A stretch of 64,000 nt of DNA from Homarus americanus. Its lineage: Eukaryota; Arthropoda; Malacostraca; Decapoda; Nephropidae. The translations under genes and the position numbers were made by a program. Numbering within the stretch: the first letter of the stretch is position 1; each line of letters starts with the position of its first letter. The stretch is from the NCBI RefSeq assembly GCF_018991925.1, contig NW_024724368.1, forward strand, positions 113,672 to 177,671. The letters run 5' to 3'. This document shows, in pieces, positions 45,438-58,340 of the stretch. The notes beneath the pieces were generated by a model. The model searched no databases and was not told the DNA's origin. It saw only the letters and a program-made list of their open reading frames with translations.

Positions 45438-45929
45438 TATTTGTTTTGCTATCTACTGTGCAAAACCAAGACGAGTATAGTAATACGTACTAATGTTACT
45501 GACAAGAAACCATCAAGACTTCAAAATTGTGTGGCAAGACCATCAACTTAACACATGAGTCAAGATAGTACAGTGCCATACTGTAAGAACAGGCATAAGT
45601 TACCTCCAATCTTTGGTTTAATTTGATCGATAGAAATTTCAAAAGCTATGTTAATACAATATTAATATATTGACACAATTAAATATAAATAAAGATAATC
45701 AAAGTATTAGGAATTTTATTCAGTCAGGTAATATAGGTAATTAATTGTCATCTCTCTTCCAGTACTTCTTATAAATGTCTTGCAACACATGAGGTTCTGG
45801 GTCAGAAATACACAAACCCAAGATATGGTGCTGTATTTAATGATTTTTATATATAAATAAGATTAAAATTATATAATACAAACACACACACAACACAACA
45901 CATACACAACACAACATATACAAATACAA

Positions 45930-46121
<192 letters not shown>

Positions 46122-46918
46122 TAGACCAATCGTTAATCTAACTCAACTGCTCTAAAGGCGTCGTTGCTAACCTAAAAAGCTAACCAAAACCATTGTTTCA
46201 ATGTGTTTTTGGGTAATTGGTTCCAGCTCACCTAAAAATTTCTCCTAAATTCAACAAAATGGTAGAAAAGTTCACTTACTTTGAGGTGTGTATGTAGAAG
46301 GCTCCTGGATGATGATGATGATGATGATGGGAATTACAATGGGGTGTGGAGGAGAAGGAAGATAGTAAAGGAAGAGAAGTCACCCCATGGCACCCCACCA
46401 TAATTTTAGTTTCTTGGTATTTCAAGATTATTTTTTAAATCAACACTGTAATTGCATTATATATTGTCAATATGTAAAAATATATTAAAAATGACCAATA
46501 ATTTGCTTGGAAACACAGAAAAAGCATTTAGTTGAAGAGTCTCAACAAGATGTTACCTCCAGTGAAAACAGAGAGACTAACGCCTGTTTGCTGTGTTAAG
46601 AGGCCTTGATTCTTTTAAACTAGTCACTTTTCTCTTTCAATTATGTTCAATAATTGTTAAAATGACTAAAAAAATTGAAAATTAAACTTAAAATTATTGA
46701 ATAGTATAAACTTCTTGATAATTACTAAAATAGTTAGGAATTTAAGCCCAGAACCGATTAATGTATTGGCGGACTGATACTAAAGCTGGTTGCCCGCCAG
46801 TGCAAGCAAAACATGTTGAGGTCGGTTCAGAAGAAATTCAAACCTAATTGAAGATCCTTATGGAAGGCAGTTCGTTAACCGAAATTTTATAAGTAACCGA
46901 GGTGTTCATAAACGAGGG

Positions 46919-46920
<2 letters not shown>
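46122..46920. other. Intronic stretch, no recognised feature
   Basis: Part of the 9.4-kb GTF3C3 intron. It contains a (GAT)n run at 46308-46329 and otherwise nothing I recognise. Confidence 0.4.
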
Positions 46921-46979
<59 letters not shown>

Positions 46980-46999
46980 CTATATATATATATATATAT
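46921..46999. repeat. (TA)n microsatellite followed by a shared repeat module
   Basis: TA run with two interruptions. The next 70 bp (ATTATTACAGGA to GTGGGTCTCACC, about 46999-47062) resemble the module inside the pogo family 1 copies (for example 44090-44170), suggesting a separate dispersed repeat with a variable TA/ATT stretch in front. Confidence 0.75.
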
Positions 47000-47130
47000 T
47001 ATTACAGGATATATAAATTTTAACCCCACCTAACGGGGTCAATTGACCCAGTGGGTCTCACCTTATAAAAAAAAAAGTAAGTGAATACCGTATATCTCGG
47101 CTTATAAGACGGAATTTGAACATTAAAAAA

Positions 47131-47230
47131 NNNNNNNNNNNNNNNNNNNNNNNNNNNNNNNNNNNNNNNNNNNNNNNNNNNNNNNNNNNNNNNNNNNNNN
47201 NNNNNNNNNNNNNNNNNNNNNNNNNNNNNN
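47131..47230. other. Assembly gap (100 N)
   Basis: Exactly 100 N inside the large GTF3C3 intron, directly left of the duplicated 3' end of a hAT transposase. Confidence 0.99.
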
Positions 47231-47349
47231 CAGTAGGATACACAAATTTGACCTACCTCAGGTATGAGTTGTAGTTGATGTCCAAGAATTCCCAGGGCAT
47301 GGTAGTAGTGTTGGTGGTAGAAGGGATGGCCGAGGTGGTGATGGACCAG

Positions 47350-47637
47350 TATTACTTGAAAATAAAGTCCGCGCGTCTGCTCTTTGATGTAGCAAAATTG
47401 TTTATTACTATTTCATTAAAATCCTTTATTTCTGTTATCATTTTATTTTCAATGGATATCACTGCTAAAGCAGACAGTCTGTCATTCACCATGTATTACT
47501 TGAAAATAAAGTCCGCGCGTCTGCTCTTTGATGTAGCAAAATTGTTTATTACTATTTCATTAAAATCCTTTATTTCTTTTATCATTTTATTTTCAATGGA
47601 TATCACTGCTAAAGCAGACAGTCTGTCATTCACCATG
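47350..47637. repeat. 144-bp tandem duplication of the hAT 3' end
   Basis: Positions 47350-47493 repeat 47494-47637 with almost no differences. The duplicated unit is the last 48 codons' worth of the hAT transposase plus its stop, so the left copy lies after the stop codon and is not translated. The near-identity points to a recent event or an assembly artefact beside the gap. Confidence 0.9.
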
Positions 47638-49571
47638 GTACTGTGCAAAAAAGTTTTAATTCTCTTCAAAGTTGAAAAGCACCTTTCTGCTTCTGCCGTT
47701 GTCATTGGAGTTGTTATTAAAATTTTCAGCAACTTGACAGTGTCTGAAAATGTTGACTGTAGATTATTGTCATTCATCATCTCCAACAAGTCTATGAGAC
47801 TTTCTGATTTACACAAATCTTCTCTTGTGTACAGTACAGTAAGTTCAGTCCTCAATTTGTCTTTTTCAAGCATGGGATATGCTGCAACTGCTTGTTCAAG
47901 TTCATTACTAGGGAAATTTTTGGTATACACTGGAAAATTATTCACTAAAAGTAACTTGCTTGCTTCCAAATGATTAGTAAAGCTGAATCTCTCTCTGCAC
48001 TGCAGCAAAATTACGTCACAGACCTCCTTTGCAGCAGCTAATTTGTCTGTTTTAAATTTTCTTCTTTTCTGCTCAGGAGGCAACAGCAACACCATCGCAT
48101 CACATTCGTCTCTTAACTTCTGAACTGCGGAATTAAAAACTTTTAAAGAGGCGTTAGCCTTAGCTGCATCAATATTTCTAGACTGAAGCTGAGAGAACAT
48201 GATGTCAACATGAGGCATTACTTTGGAGAAAAATTCCAACCAAAATTCGAATTCAGGATCATTCACAATTCTTTTGATACCAGCTGCTGCAGATCCAGTT
48301 TCTCTTGAGTTAGATGCTTCCAGTGTGCTGCAACATTCAATCAGTGCATCTTTCATTTCATGCACAGCATTGACTGTTCTGCTCTTGAAATTCCAACGTG
48401 TTGCAGATGGCCTTGGAATTCGATGACCAGGAACATTCTCCAATGCAGCCATTCTTTGTGGAGACTTAGAAAAAAATGCTGGTATTCCTGACAAGCTATT
48501 GAAAAATACACGAACATTGGTATTCTGTGATGTTGCCTTTCCCAAAATCAAGTTCAGTTGGTGGGCATAACAGTGGATAAAGTGGGCATTGATATACACT
48601 TCTTTTATTCTGGTTTGCACACCTTTATTGACTCCACTTAGAGCAGCTGCACCATCATAAGTTTGGGCAATGAGCTTGTGTGGACAATCACCAATTAAAG
48701 TCTGGAGCTCTTTATGTAACACACTTGATAAGGCTTCTGCTGTCTGATTGATAGGGTTAAAAAATCCCCAGAATCTCTCAACAGGCTTCCCTTGTAGCTC
48801 ATACCTTAGAACAATTACCATCTGTGTTTTATCGTAAATATCCGTTGTCTCATCACACATAACTGCCAAATAATCTGCATTCTTTACTTCTTCCTTGATC
48901 TTATTTTTGCAAATTTCCAACATAGATTCTAAAAGTTCATTCTGTATTGATTTAGATGTTCCTTTAAAAACTGTAGCGGTCTTTAAATGAGCATCTAAGC
49001 TAGAATCCAGTTCACAAGCAAAATCAACTAATCCACGAAATACTCCCGGATTCTTAGAGCTCATTGTTTCATCATGTCCTCTAAGAGGGAGTTCAAATTT
49101 TCCACAAAATTTTACACAGTTTATGATTTTGGATAACACATCTCTGTTTTTTTTCACCTGTTCATTGTGTTTTGCAACTGAGAGCTTGTATGCTGTGTCA
49201 ATCTGAGCTGCAATGTTCACTTTACCCAGCAACGATAAATTAATCATGTTATTCATATGTTTGGCTGACTGCTCATGTTTCACTATTTTCTGTGGCAAAT
49301 GCCTCAAGTCAGTCACACCACTTTTCGTCCATGCCGAGTCCCCACCAAACAATAAGCATGGAAAGCAGAATAAAGTATTTGCCTCGTCACAACCACAGAG
49401 CCATTCACATTTCTGATAAACACTGATGTTAAACTGGCGTGTATATTCTTTGTTCCTGCTTGTACTGTTCTGTTGAATGGATAAAACTGGTGTAGGTCTT
49501 CCTCTTGCTTTGATTTCAGTCTTTTCATTTAATGTCAGCTGGGAAAAGTTGATGTTTTGCAAATACTTCAC
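47496..49571 (-). CDS. hAT-family transposase, near-intact (ZMYM/TTF-zinc-finger type)
   Basis: 691 open codons on the minus strand. The N-terminal part has a TTF-type cysteine-rich zinc finger (C55, C59, C61, C69, C72 and following). Candidate catalytic residues of the RNase-H-like fold are D240 (MCDETTD), D306 (TYDGAAALSG) and E627 or E629 (TTAEAERCFS). The CxxH motif (C334, H337) and W393 are also present. The dimerisation region follows (about 620-660). The frame has no ATG at its start: GTG at 49571 is preceded in frame by TGA (49572-49574), and the ATG three codons before that (49583) is cut off by this stop. The first internal ATG is at residue 106, after the zinc finger. So the copy is either inactivated by one nonsense change or begins in an unseen upstream exon. 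Terminal repeats and an 8-bp duplication were not found. Confidence 0.85.
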   Translation of the reverse strand: MKYLQNINFSQLTLNEKTEIKARGRPTPVLSIQQNSTSRNKEYTRQFNISVYQKCEWLCGCDEANTLFCFPCLLFGGDSAWTKSGVTDLRHLPQKIVKHEQSAKHMNNMINLSLLGKVNIAAQIDTAYKLSVAKHNEQVKKNRDVLSKIINCVKFCGKFELPLRGHDETMSSKNPGVFRGLVDFACELDSSLDAHLKTATVFKGTSKSIQNELLESMLEICKNKIKEEVKNADYLAVMCDETTDIYDKTQMVIVLRYELQGKPVERFWGFFNPINQTAEALSSVLHKELQTLIGDCPHKLIAQTYDGAAALSGVNKGVQTRIKEVYINAHFIHCYAHQLNLILGKATSQNTNVRVFFNSLSGIPAFFSKSPQRMAALENVPGHRIPRPSATRWNFKSRTVNAVHEMKDALIECCSTLEASNSRETGSAAAGIKRIVNDPEFEFWLEFFSKVMPHVDIMFSQLQSRNIDAAKANASLKVFNSAVQKLRDECDAMVLLLPPEQKRRKFKTDKLAAAKEVCDVILLQCRERFSFTNHLEASKLLLVNNFPVYTKNFPSNELEQAVAAYPMLEKDKLRTELTVLYTREDLCKSESLIDLLEMMNDNNLQSTFSDTVKLLKILITTPMTTAEAERCFSTLKRIKTFLHSTMVNDRLSALAVISIENKMIKEIKDFNEIVINNFATSKSRRADFIFK

Positions 49572-49583
49572 TCAATTTTCCAT

Positions 49584-50195
49584 CGTCAAAGGGTAATTAA
49601 AGAAAGCACGATTTAACCACACCGTCCACACGCAATGTAAACACGTTGTACGAGACTGAGCTGCTTCAGAAGTGCGGCGGCGGCGCCAATTAATAACAGA
49701 CATGAATCGTACAGCATTGACAGCAACTATGAAAGTAACTTAAATTTTGGTCTGATTTTAATGAAAATTCACTTAGCAACGTATTGAAAATAATTAAATA
49801 ACATATAAAATGATATATTTGTTGGTAGTGTATTATTCAGCTGTCTCTCTAAAGGAATCATACACCTGGCAGTGAGTGTCTGGGGGGACTGCAGCTCTGC
49901 AGCCCTATGCACGAGCCGCCTGTTCTTTGGGGAGCTGGCAAAGAAGTCTAGCAGTGTGAGTTTAGTATACTGTAGCAGTGTGAGTTTGTGTTTTTCATTA
50001 ATAAAAGTTGAGGGTGGAAGGAAGGGTGAAACACCAACCAGTAGTTATAACTAATGTATTTTAGACATAATAAAAATACTACACTCTGACAATACAAAAA
50101 TAGTTGACCTTCCCCAAGGTCACAGCACCACACAAACATAACTAACTTTCTCTCATAAATGAAGGTCTCTTCTTCTCCATACAAAATAACAGACC
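49584..50195. other. Upstream of the hAT frame, no recognised gene
   Basis: Probably contains the 5' end of the hAT element. I could not identify its terminal inverted repeat. Confidence 0.35.
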
Positions 50196-50432
50196 TTAAT
50201 ACTATCATTACACACTTAACATTATATAAACAGACACTGGTATAATACAACATACAACAGTACCTTGAGTTCTCCCTTAATACTATCAGTACACACACTT
50301 AACATTATATACACAGACACTGGTATAATACAACATACAACAGTACCTTGAGTTCTCCCTTAATACTATCAGTACACACACTTAACATTATATACACAGA
50401 CACTGGTACAATACAACATACAAATTACCCCT
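50196..50432. repeat. 82-bp tandem repeat, about 3 copies
   Basis: TTAATACTATCA recurs at 50196, 50277 and 50360, giving units of 81-83 bp that also contain ACAGACACTGGTA and CAGTACCTTGAGTTC. Confidence 0.9.
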
Positions 50433-50569
50433 TCAGTGTGTTTACTGTGACACTACCCAATAGAAAACTTAGATACTCCCTTAGTGCGGCGAGTGTGAAC
50501 ATTAAGCAGCTGTAATAAGAGTCACAAGAGATTATAGGGACCTTTACTACTGTTATGCAGTACACAGTA

Positions 50570-52158
<1,589 letters not shown>

Positions 52159-52351
52159 TTTTAAGGAACTAAGCAAATATTTAGCCAGGAAAAAATTAAC
52201 CTAATCCAGAGAAGAATGTATTCCTTTTTTTTTAGAATCTCTGGTTTTCTGAGATCCGGTGTTGAGGGTCGATACCTATAGTAAGTCTTTTAACTATAAT
52301 TTAAGGAAGATGTCAGGAAAATTCTCCCTGTTCCATGACAGTAAACATTAC

Positions 52352-52546
52352 CTGTTCTTTTCATGAAGAGTAGTGCACACAGAGGTGAATAGTTGCCATT
52401 GATGATCTAAAGGAACATCAGGTCCTGTATATGCTGGACCATTGTCTTCAAGATTTTCATTTTTAGATCGACGCAACTCACGAATTGCTTCATATTTATT
52501 ACTTAATTTTTTGTTGCTCAACATAGCTTCTGCTTCATCTCGATTT
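52352..52546 (-). CDS. GTF3C3, second-last coding exon
   Basis: 195-bp minus-strand exon with acceptor TTCACAG (AG at 52547-52548) and donor GTAATG (GT at 52350-52351). It starts with the third base of a codon and ends with two bases of one, matching the phase of the exons at 58108 and 42180. It encodes 64 whole codons including EAIRELRRSKNEN and AYTGPDVPLDHQWQLF, which correspond to the YTGPD-containing linker of GTF3C3 before the C-terminal repeats. The flanking introns are 9,436 bp (to 42916) and 5,561 bp (to 58107). Confidence 0.88.
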
Positions 52547-52559
52547 CTGTGAATAGCCC

Positions 52560-54190
52560 ACAAAGATTATTTACATTATTAGCAACAGACCATAAATATT
52601 TCACAAAAATACTGATTTAGTAGAACAGAAACAAAGTCAAGTAAAATTTCAAGAATCTGTTAAATTTCTTAAATCTTTATCTAATTTCTGGGATTTTTGG
52701 ATCCCAAAATTCAGCCAATTTAGTACACATAGATTGAGTAAGAGCAAAACACTAAATGATACTTTTAGAAAGTAATGTAAGAATGAAAAAGTGTCACTGT
52801 AGTAATTCCTCATAACTGCTTAAGTTTCTGAGTATGCAACATTCTAGAGGAGGAATAGTTAAATCTGATCCTTCTGGTTCCAATCCATGGAAAACTCTTC
52901 CTCTAATGGAACTCTCTTGAAGTATTAGTGATACAAAAGCTAGGGTATTTAATCACTCAACATTGCAAGCAACTCTATCAAAGGACAAACCCCAAAGAAA
53001 AGAATCCAGGAGAAGGACTCTGGCTGGATCTGACATCCACTCTGATGTCAACATCCAAAGCAAGATATTTAATGTTGCGACAGTGTGATTGGTCACATAT
53101 GACCTGGACACTTAGCATGTAAGAAAAGATATTTCTCCAAAAATTTTGAACATGGGGGAAAAATTTTAAGGAAACTAGACTTATCTCTCATATGACAACT
53201 AAATGGAGAGGTACTCATTCTGCCCCTGTAGAGGGTAAAGAAAGTCAAAACTCAAAACTAAAAGCAAAGTCCTTCTTACAGGGGCCTGGACTTAGTTAGA
53301 CTATTGTGATGCCCAAGGCCACCTGGTACACCAGAGTGTTTGAGGAAGTGTTTCACTGGCAGAACATTTGATCTGATATCTGAAGCTTTTGGAACAAGAA
53401 ATACTGGACTAAAGTGGCCTGGATACTATTGTTGAATTACATTCCTACATAACAGTCCGGCCACAAAATCCTTTACGAGTGTATTACAGGTCCATGATTG
53501 TAACAAGGGAAAGCTTTCCCATTTAATAATAAAAATATTATGGAACATCTAGAAACCCGAGAGACCCAAAGTCCCCATTCTCATAACATGGTACAGTCAG
53601 TCACCCACTAGAAGTCTAGCCCATGATGGCCTCAGGGGCTAGACATCCAGTGGGTGACTGAGTCTACTGCTGCCCCCCTACACCGCTGTCCAAGCAAAAC
53701 AAGCTGTCAAATTGTTACATCTTAATATCAGTGGGAAAAGAAGGAAAAATCTCTCCATTCCAAGTACAGTATCCGAACAAATTTCTGAAAATAGCACCAT
53801 GAGCATTTCCAGAAAATTTCAAGAAAATCTGTGTTCCGGGCATGGGAATGAATTTCCAAGATATTACATCAAGTTTCTAAACCAGGGACGTGTCAGGGCA
53901 CTTGCATGGGTAGGCTCAAGAGTGCTTGTGAGCTACGATTGGCTATAACTGTCATGTGACTGCATGGGATGCCTATGATTGGCTGATGTATCTCGCAGCC
54001 TATCTCTTCAAACTCTTGCATCATGACATTCTTAATTCACTGTCTGCAAGCAAAAGTCTGCCACTGAACAGGCTTGTTAGCTCGCACACTAATGTTTTCA
54101 CATACGATCTGTATTGTGCAGTACTACTGTTCATTACTGTACCAGGATATAATCAGCCAAGAATACCATTAAGCAGTGTTAGGAGGTAAA
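52560..54190. other. Intronic stretch between exons, one notable hairpin
   Basis: No coding feature recognised. It contains the stem-loop at 53597-53661. Short open frames such as 53712-53948 have no domain. Confidence 0.4.
53597..53661. ncRNA. miRNA-precursor-like hairpin
   Basis: A 13-bp outer stem (TCAGTCACCCACT with AGTGGGTGACTGA), a symmetric 4 x 4 internal loop, a 9-bp inner stem (GTCTAGCCC with GGGCTAGAC) and a loop of about 13 nt, giving a 65-nt fold. It lies in a GTF3C3 intron and would be transcribed from the minus strand with the host gene. Size and shape fit a pre-miRNA, but a small foldback element is equally possible; no expression evidence exists here. Confidence 0.4.
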
Positions 54191-55497
54191 AATTGATTAC
54201 AGGTATCCCTTGTTAACAATGGGGTTGTGTTCCTGAAAATCTAATGTTGAGCAAAATTATTGTTAAACTATGAATAATTGGGGATGTGGCTTACTGTCTC
54301 CATCTCTATTACTACCACATCCTAAGTAAAAAATATCAATACATTACAATAAAACGCCCATAATTTTAAATAATAGGGGTTCTATCCCTTACGAATTATG
54401 AGATTTTACGAATTATGAGGGATACCATTTCCTGCGGAAAAAACAAACAAAACAACGGTAATTTTCCGTTGTCTGCCCCAATCAAAATTTAAACGTTGCT
54501 AAGTACATTACCAGATTCAGGTTATCAGACATAATGGCTCAAACACTGGGCAATGGTGGAAAAACAAGTGGAGAAAGCTTGCGCAGTAGGTCAGAGACAT
54601 GCACTCCATTGTCATGACCGTAATGACGGCTAACCTGCTAAACTAATGATCCATATTGCGCTTACACGTCCACAAAACCTTGTGAGTCTCCCAGTGGAAA
54701 TGTCCTCCGTTCTCTCTGTTTCTTTGATGACGTCATCGAGTTGTCCTGTGTTTGGTGACCGTAGTTGTAAACTCTTTCTGCTACCGAGACCCTGTAAACC
54801 TTTTTTTTTTCACCTATGAGTATCAGAGACTGATAATTATAGTGAAATTGTGGTAGGGAGGTTAACTGAGGAATTAGTTAATACTCTGAAGGAAACCTTT
54901 CGAATCTGCTCCTCACGTTTGTAGCAAGGCGTTGCATGTTGGGACCTGTTGCCATCCAACCTTTTGTGATCAATTTAATTCTTGCTTTTGATAGCTCAGT
55001 CAGAGCATTTTTGTGAAGATAATAGTGGGGAATGAAACTGAGTTCGTAGTCTCAGTTTCAAATGTCAGTGTTACAGTAACGTAATTCAGTGAAATGGTTG
55101 AGTAGGTGGAATCCGTGACTTTAGCGTGGGTGGAAGGCGGCGGTTGGTTTTCAAATCAGTAAGCCGCCACACTCCCCACCAACAGGTAGGTCATTCCACC
55201 TTCTCCGTGTTGTAATTCGCCATTTTTTAAGTGATTTGACCTAATTAATAGTTTGATTGTGCAAGTGTTACAGTAACGTAGTTGATGTGCTTTGAGTGAA
55301 GTATTTTATCTCCTTAACGTCCCTTTGAAACGTTGAGGTTCGATACAAACCGTGAGTAAGCTGCCACACTCCCCACCAACAGGTCCCTAATGCAGCCTGG
55401 GCCGTGTCCGTAGCGTGGATGATGCATTCACTAGTCTTGGGAGATGTCTGAGGTCCAGTGGAGTCGGGTATCCCCGTGAACCCCGACCGTCAGAAGC

Positions 55498-55534
55498 TCC
55501 ACTACCACCTGTGGGCCCCATAGGTGGTAGTGGA
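55498..55534. other. 13-bp-stem hairpin
   Basis: TCCACTACCACCT and its exact reverse complement AGGTGGTAGTGGA are separated by 11 bases (GTGGGCCCCAT). Function unknown. Confidence 0.6.
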
Positions 55535-56081
55535 TTCCCCTAAAGCCATGCCACCCGTGGTGAACCCGGATCATCAAGCCCCCAAACTACTGCCAGCCCC
55601 CGTCATTGGTGGATGAGTACAGTACATAACTCGGTGGGGCTATTTGTGTGGTGGTGTTAGTCCACCGGAATTATCGGAGTATGTTGGAAGGTGTCACCTG
55701 GTGATGAGACTCCCATGGCGGCCGCTGGAGTATTGCCCCTGGGGTCCTGGGGTATTGAGTGTTGTACTGGCAAGTGCCACTGGTTTTAATGGTACTACGG
55801 TGCGGTAAGAGTTTGTGTGTTTTGGTGTGGGCACACCGAGTAGTGGTGCAAGTAAATTAAGCCTGGGGGCGTGGTACCAGGAGTTCCTATTTTGGGTGCA
55901 TACAATGTCTTTTCTGTAACCATTTTTGTGTTTCAATAAACAGTGTATTTGTATGTGGGTCTATGATTCACCTATAGTATTCACCGTTGCTCTTTCCCTA
56001 ATACTCGATACTATAATTACATGTACCCATGGGCCTTCCTCTCACGTCACGCTACCAAGTCAGAGTATTAACATAAGTTGT

Positions 56082-56121
56082 TGTAAGAGTGCCAAGCCCT
56101 TACAGGGTGGCAGCTCTTACA
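56082..56121. other. LTR-end-like inverted repeat
   Basis: TGTAAGAGTGCC and GGCAGCTCTTACA form a near-perfect inverted pair, with another CTCTTACA near 56166. TG...CA edges followed by AATGGTGGC could be an LTR boundary and primer site, but no full LTR was recognised. Confidence 0.25.
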
Positions 56122-56327
56122 AATGGTGGCTTTGGTGGCTCAGCAGTAAGTAGTAGCAGCCCCGCTCTTACACCATGACTAACCCACGTGATCTGACCAA
56201 TACGCGTATACCCAGTAGTTGTTTTCAATGAGGCGGGCGGTCGCATCCAATGGTGACGTGTGTGTCATACATATTCGTAAATGTCTCTCATAATTCAAAA
56301 TTTTACCAGATGTTATGAAAATTGTTA

Positions 56328-56651
56328 CATGTATTAGCCGGAACAATTGGTGCAGAGCACTTCCGGGAATGAGAGATTTCCGGGTAACGAGACGACTGTC
56401 TCGAACCCGGAAAATTAACCCTTATACCCGGAATTTTCCGGGTAACAGAAAATTTGTTCTCGGAATTTCATGAAATGCGACTGATTTTCATCTCTCAAAC
56501 CCGGAAAAAACTGCCTCATCCCCGGAATTTTCCGGGTTTCGGGAAATTTTTTTTTCTGAATTTTCCGGAAAATGTGCCCCTTGGAAAATTTCAATTCCGG
56601 CTATCGGAGAGTTCCGGGTTTGAGGGATTCCGGCTAACAGAGATATTACTG
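56328..56651. mobile_element. TA-flanked MITE with CCGGAA-rich ends
   Basis: 324 bp flanked by TA (56326-56327, 56652-56653). The right end reads, reversed, CAGTAATATCTCTGTTAGCC; the left CATGTATTAGCCGGAA is a decayed version. The interior repeats CCGGGTAAC/CCCGGAA several times. It is nested in the element at 54347-56748. Confidence 0.6.
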
Positions 56652-56929
56652 TATTACGAAATCTGTAACATACATTTCGTAACAGCAAAACATTACGAAT
56701 TATGAGTGATTTTGAATTAAGTGAGTACGAATTATAGGGTTTTTACTGTACCACCAGTTCTATCATCACTCTACTTGTCATATACCCATGAGTTTGTTTC
56801 CAAGAATGAAGTTCAGTGAACCATAACTACTGTGTCCGAAACTCTCAAAGCTGTAATAAAATATTAAATTATTTACTGATATTAACCTGACCAATATTAT
56901 TTATTCTTTTCTCATAATACAGGTGGCCT

Positions 56930-57424
56930 ATCAAAAATCCGGCAACCTCGGGTCCTGAGGAGTGGCGGATTTTCGAAAATGCCGGAAAACTGATGGTTAT
57001 ATTTGCTGTATAAGTTTAACAGGAAATGACTAGCTGTACAGTCCTTTAAACAAAGAAAAATTAAACACTTAAGTTAGGATAATATAATTGACATTGCTGG
57101 ATTCCTTGTAAGACCAGGAATATTTTGAATATAAATTTCATATATTTTGCACATATAACATATTTACTCAGAGTAAACATTATATCTAAAATTGGTATGT
57201 CTAATGCAAAATCTATGATGTTTATATTCAAAATGATCATCAAATTGTAAGAATTCCAGCAATGTATATTATATTCTGGCCGGGCAATTTGTATGAATTT
57301 TATGAGCTAAAACATATATCTTCATTAAATAAACAAAGAAATATTTGAAAATGCGCTCCGAAATCCATGCCGGAAAACTGAAGGTTCCGGTTTATCGGTT
57401 GCCGGATTTTTGATAGGCCACCTG
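56930..57424. mobile_element. pogo/Tigger-like MITE, 495 bp
   Basis: Nearly perfect inverted repeats of about 27 bp (CAGGTGGCCTATCAAAAATC at the left; the right end reversed begins identically), flanked by TA (56928-56929, 57425-57426). AT-rich, non-coding interior. Confidence 0.85.
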
Positions 57425-57429
57425 TACAG

Positions 57430-58105
57430 AGTGATTATTATCTGAATGGTAGATTTAGAAGAGTAAATGTGTAAATCTCTGTACATTAGAAGATGAACAT
57501 GTGTTCCCATTATTGAGGTCTAGGAAGCGAACAGTTATAGGCAGTTAATATGATTTTAATATCCTCATTTTATGAAATTGAACTTGGAGGCATTAGAAAG
57601 GGTTGATGATTTTCCACACACATTAAATAACATAGCTACTATGAAAGACTTTCAAATTCAGATAACTTTAAATAAAGTGAGGTTAAACATGTAAAGAAAT
57701 AAAAAAAAAATGGGATTTTAGTTACAACCCTGTCCATACAAAACAAAAATAATATCCAATACAGTACATAAATAATGTAAATACTGTTCTGTAAATAAAA
57801 TGATGTTAAGTAATATAGATTAATGAAATTACTGTAATTAAAAAAAATTGGCTTTTAGTTACAGATTTTTGTGTGTGTTTGTAACCTGGGGACTGCCTGT
57901 AGTACTGGACAAGTAAAATTTACTTCTTTCATGACTGGTACTGTACTGTTAAGCTGTCTCTCTCTACAGAATTAATTAAACATCAAAGGACCTATCTCCA
58001 TATCGATTTCACATTAGAAAGAGTTGCCTCCATGTTAAGTTAAACTTAATATATTAAATTCTGGTGCACAATAATACTATGTTAGAGTAGAGTGACTTTG
58101 TTCTC
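57430..58105. other. Intronic stretch with a probable truncated MITE end
   Basis: CCTGGGGACTGCCTG followed by TA (about 57884-57900) looks like the right end of another TA-flanked inverted-repeat element. Its partner end was not located. No gene. Confidence 0.35.
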
Positions 58106-58107
58106 AC

Positions 58108-58340
58108 CGAATATGAATGAAATGTCTGCGGAAAAGGAGTTTTGCAGCGTTGATGAATTCATCAACAAGACCTTGGTCTAAGAGAATTTTGCAGCGCTGA
58201 TACAGAAGCTGGGAGTCCAGGGGTTCAGAGTCACTCTCTTGGTTGAGGATGAGCAAAGCTTCATCCAGGCGACCAAGTGATTGCAAAATTGAGGAAAGAG
58301 TCAATCTGGCTTCTGCATGTTGTGGTGCTAATTGTACAAC
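58108..58340 (-). CDS. GTF3C3, internal coding exon
   Basis: 233-bp minus-strand exon with acceptor TTTCCACAG (AG at 58341-58342) and donor GTGAGA (GT at 58106-58107). It begins on a codon boundary (VVQLAPQHAEARL) and ends with two codon bases, which the next exon completes as an arginine codon. It encodes a tetratricopeptide-type helix pair (HAEARLTLSSILQSLGRLDE) followed by the QLLYQRCKILLDQG and FRRHFIHIR segments typical of GTF3C3. The acceptor shows that more 5' exons exist; they are not in the remaining 5.6 kb, which is transposon-filled intron. Confidence 0.9.

Larger units (their letters stand above)
54347..56748. mobile_element. Large TA-flanked inverted-repeat element (pogo/Tigger-like), degenerate
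   Basis: Imperfect ends (left CAATAAAACGCCCATAATTT; right, reversed, CAGTAAAAACCCTATAATTC) flanked by TA. Subterminal TACGAATTATGAG motifs occur at both sides. It holds a nested MITE (56328-56651) and an unassigned middle (54900-56170) with duplicated AGTAAGC(C/T)GCCACACTCCCC segments about 195 bp apart. Just left (about 54203), CAGGTATCCCTTGTTAAC looks like the start of yet another truncated element. Boundaries are moderately supported. Confidence 0.45.

Noticed and set aside
47085..47130. Possible inverted-repeat start CCGTATATCTCGGCTTATAA after TA
   Set aside because: Resembles a MITE end, but the assembly gap follows within 30 bp and no partner end could be identified.
47275..47973. 232-codon plus-strand frame
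   Set aside because: Antisense shadow of the hAT transposase, including its duplicated 3' end.
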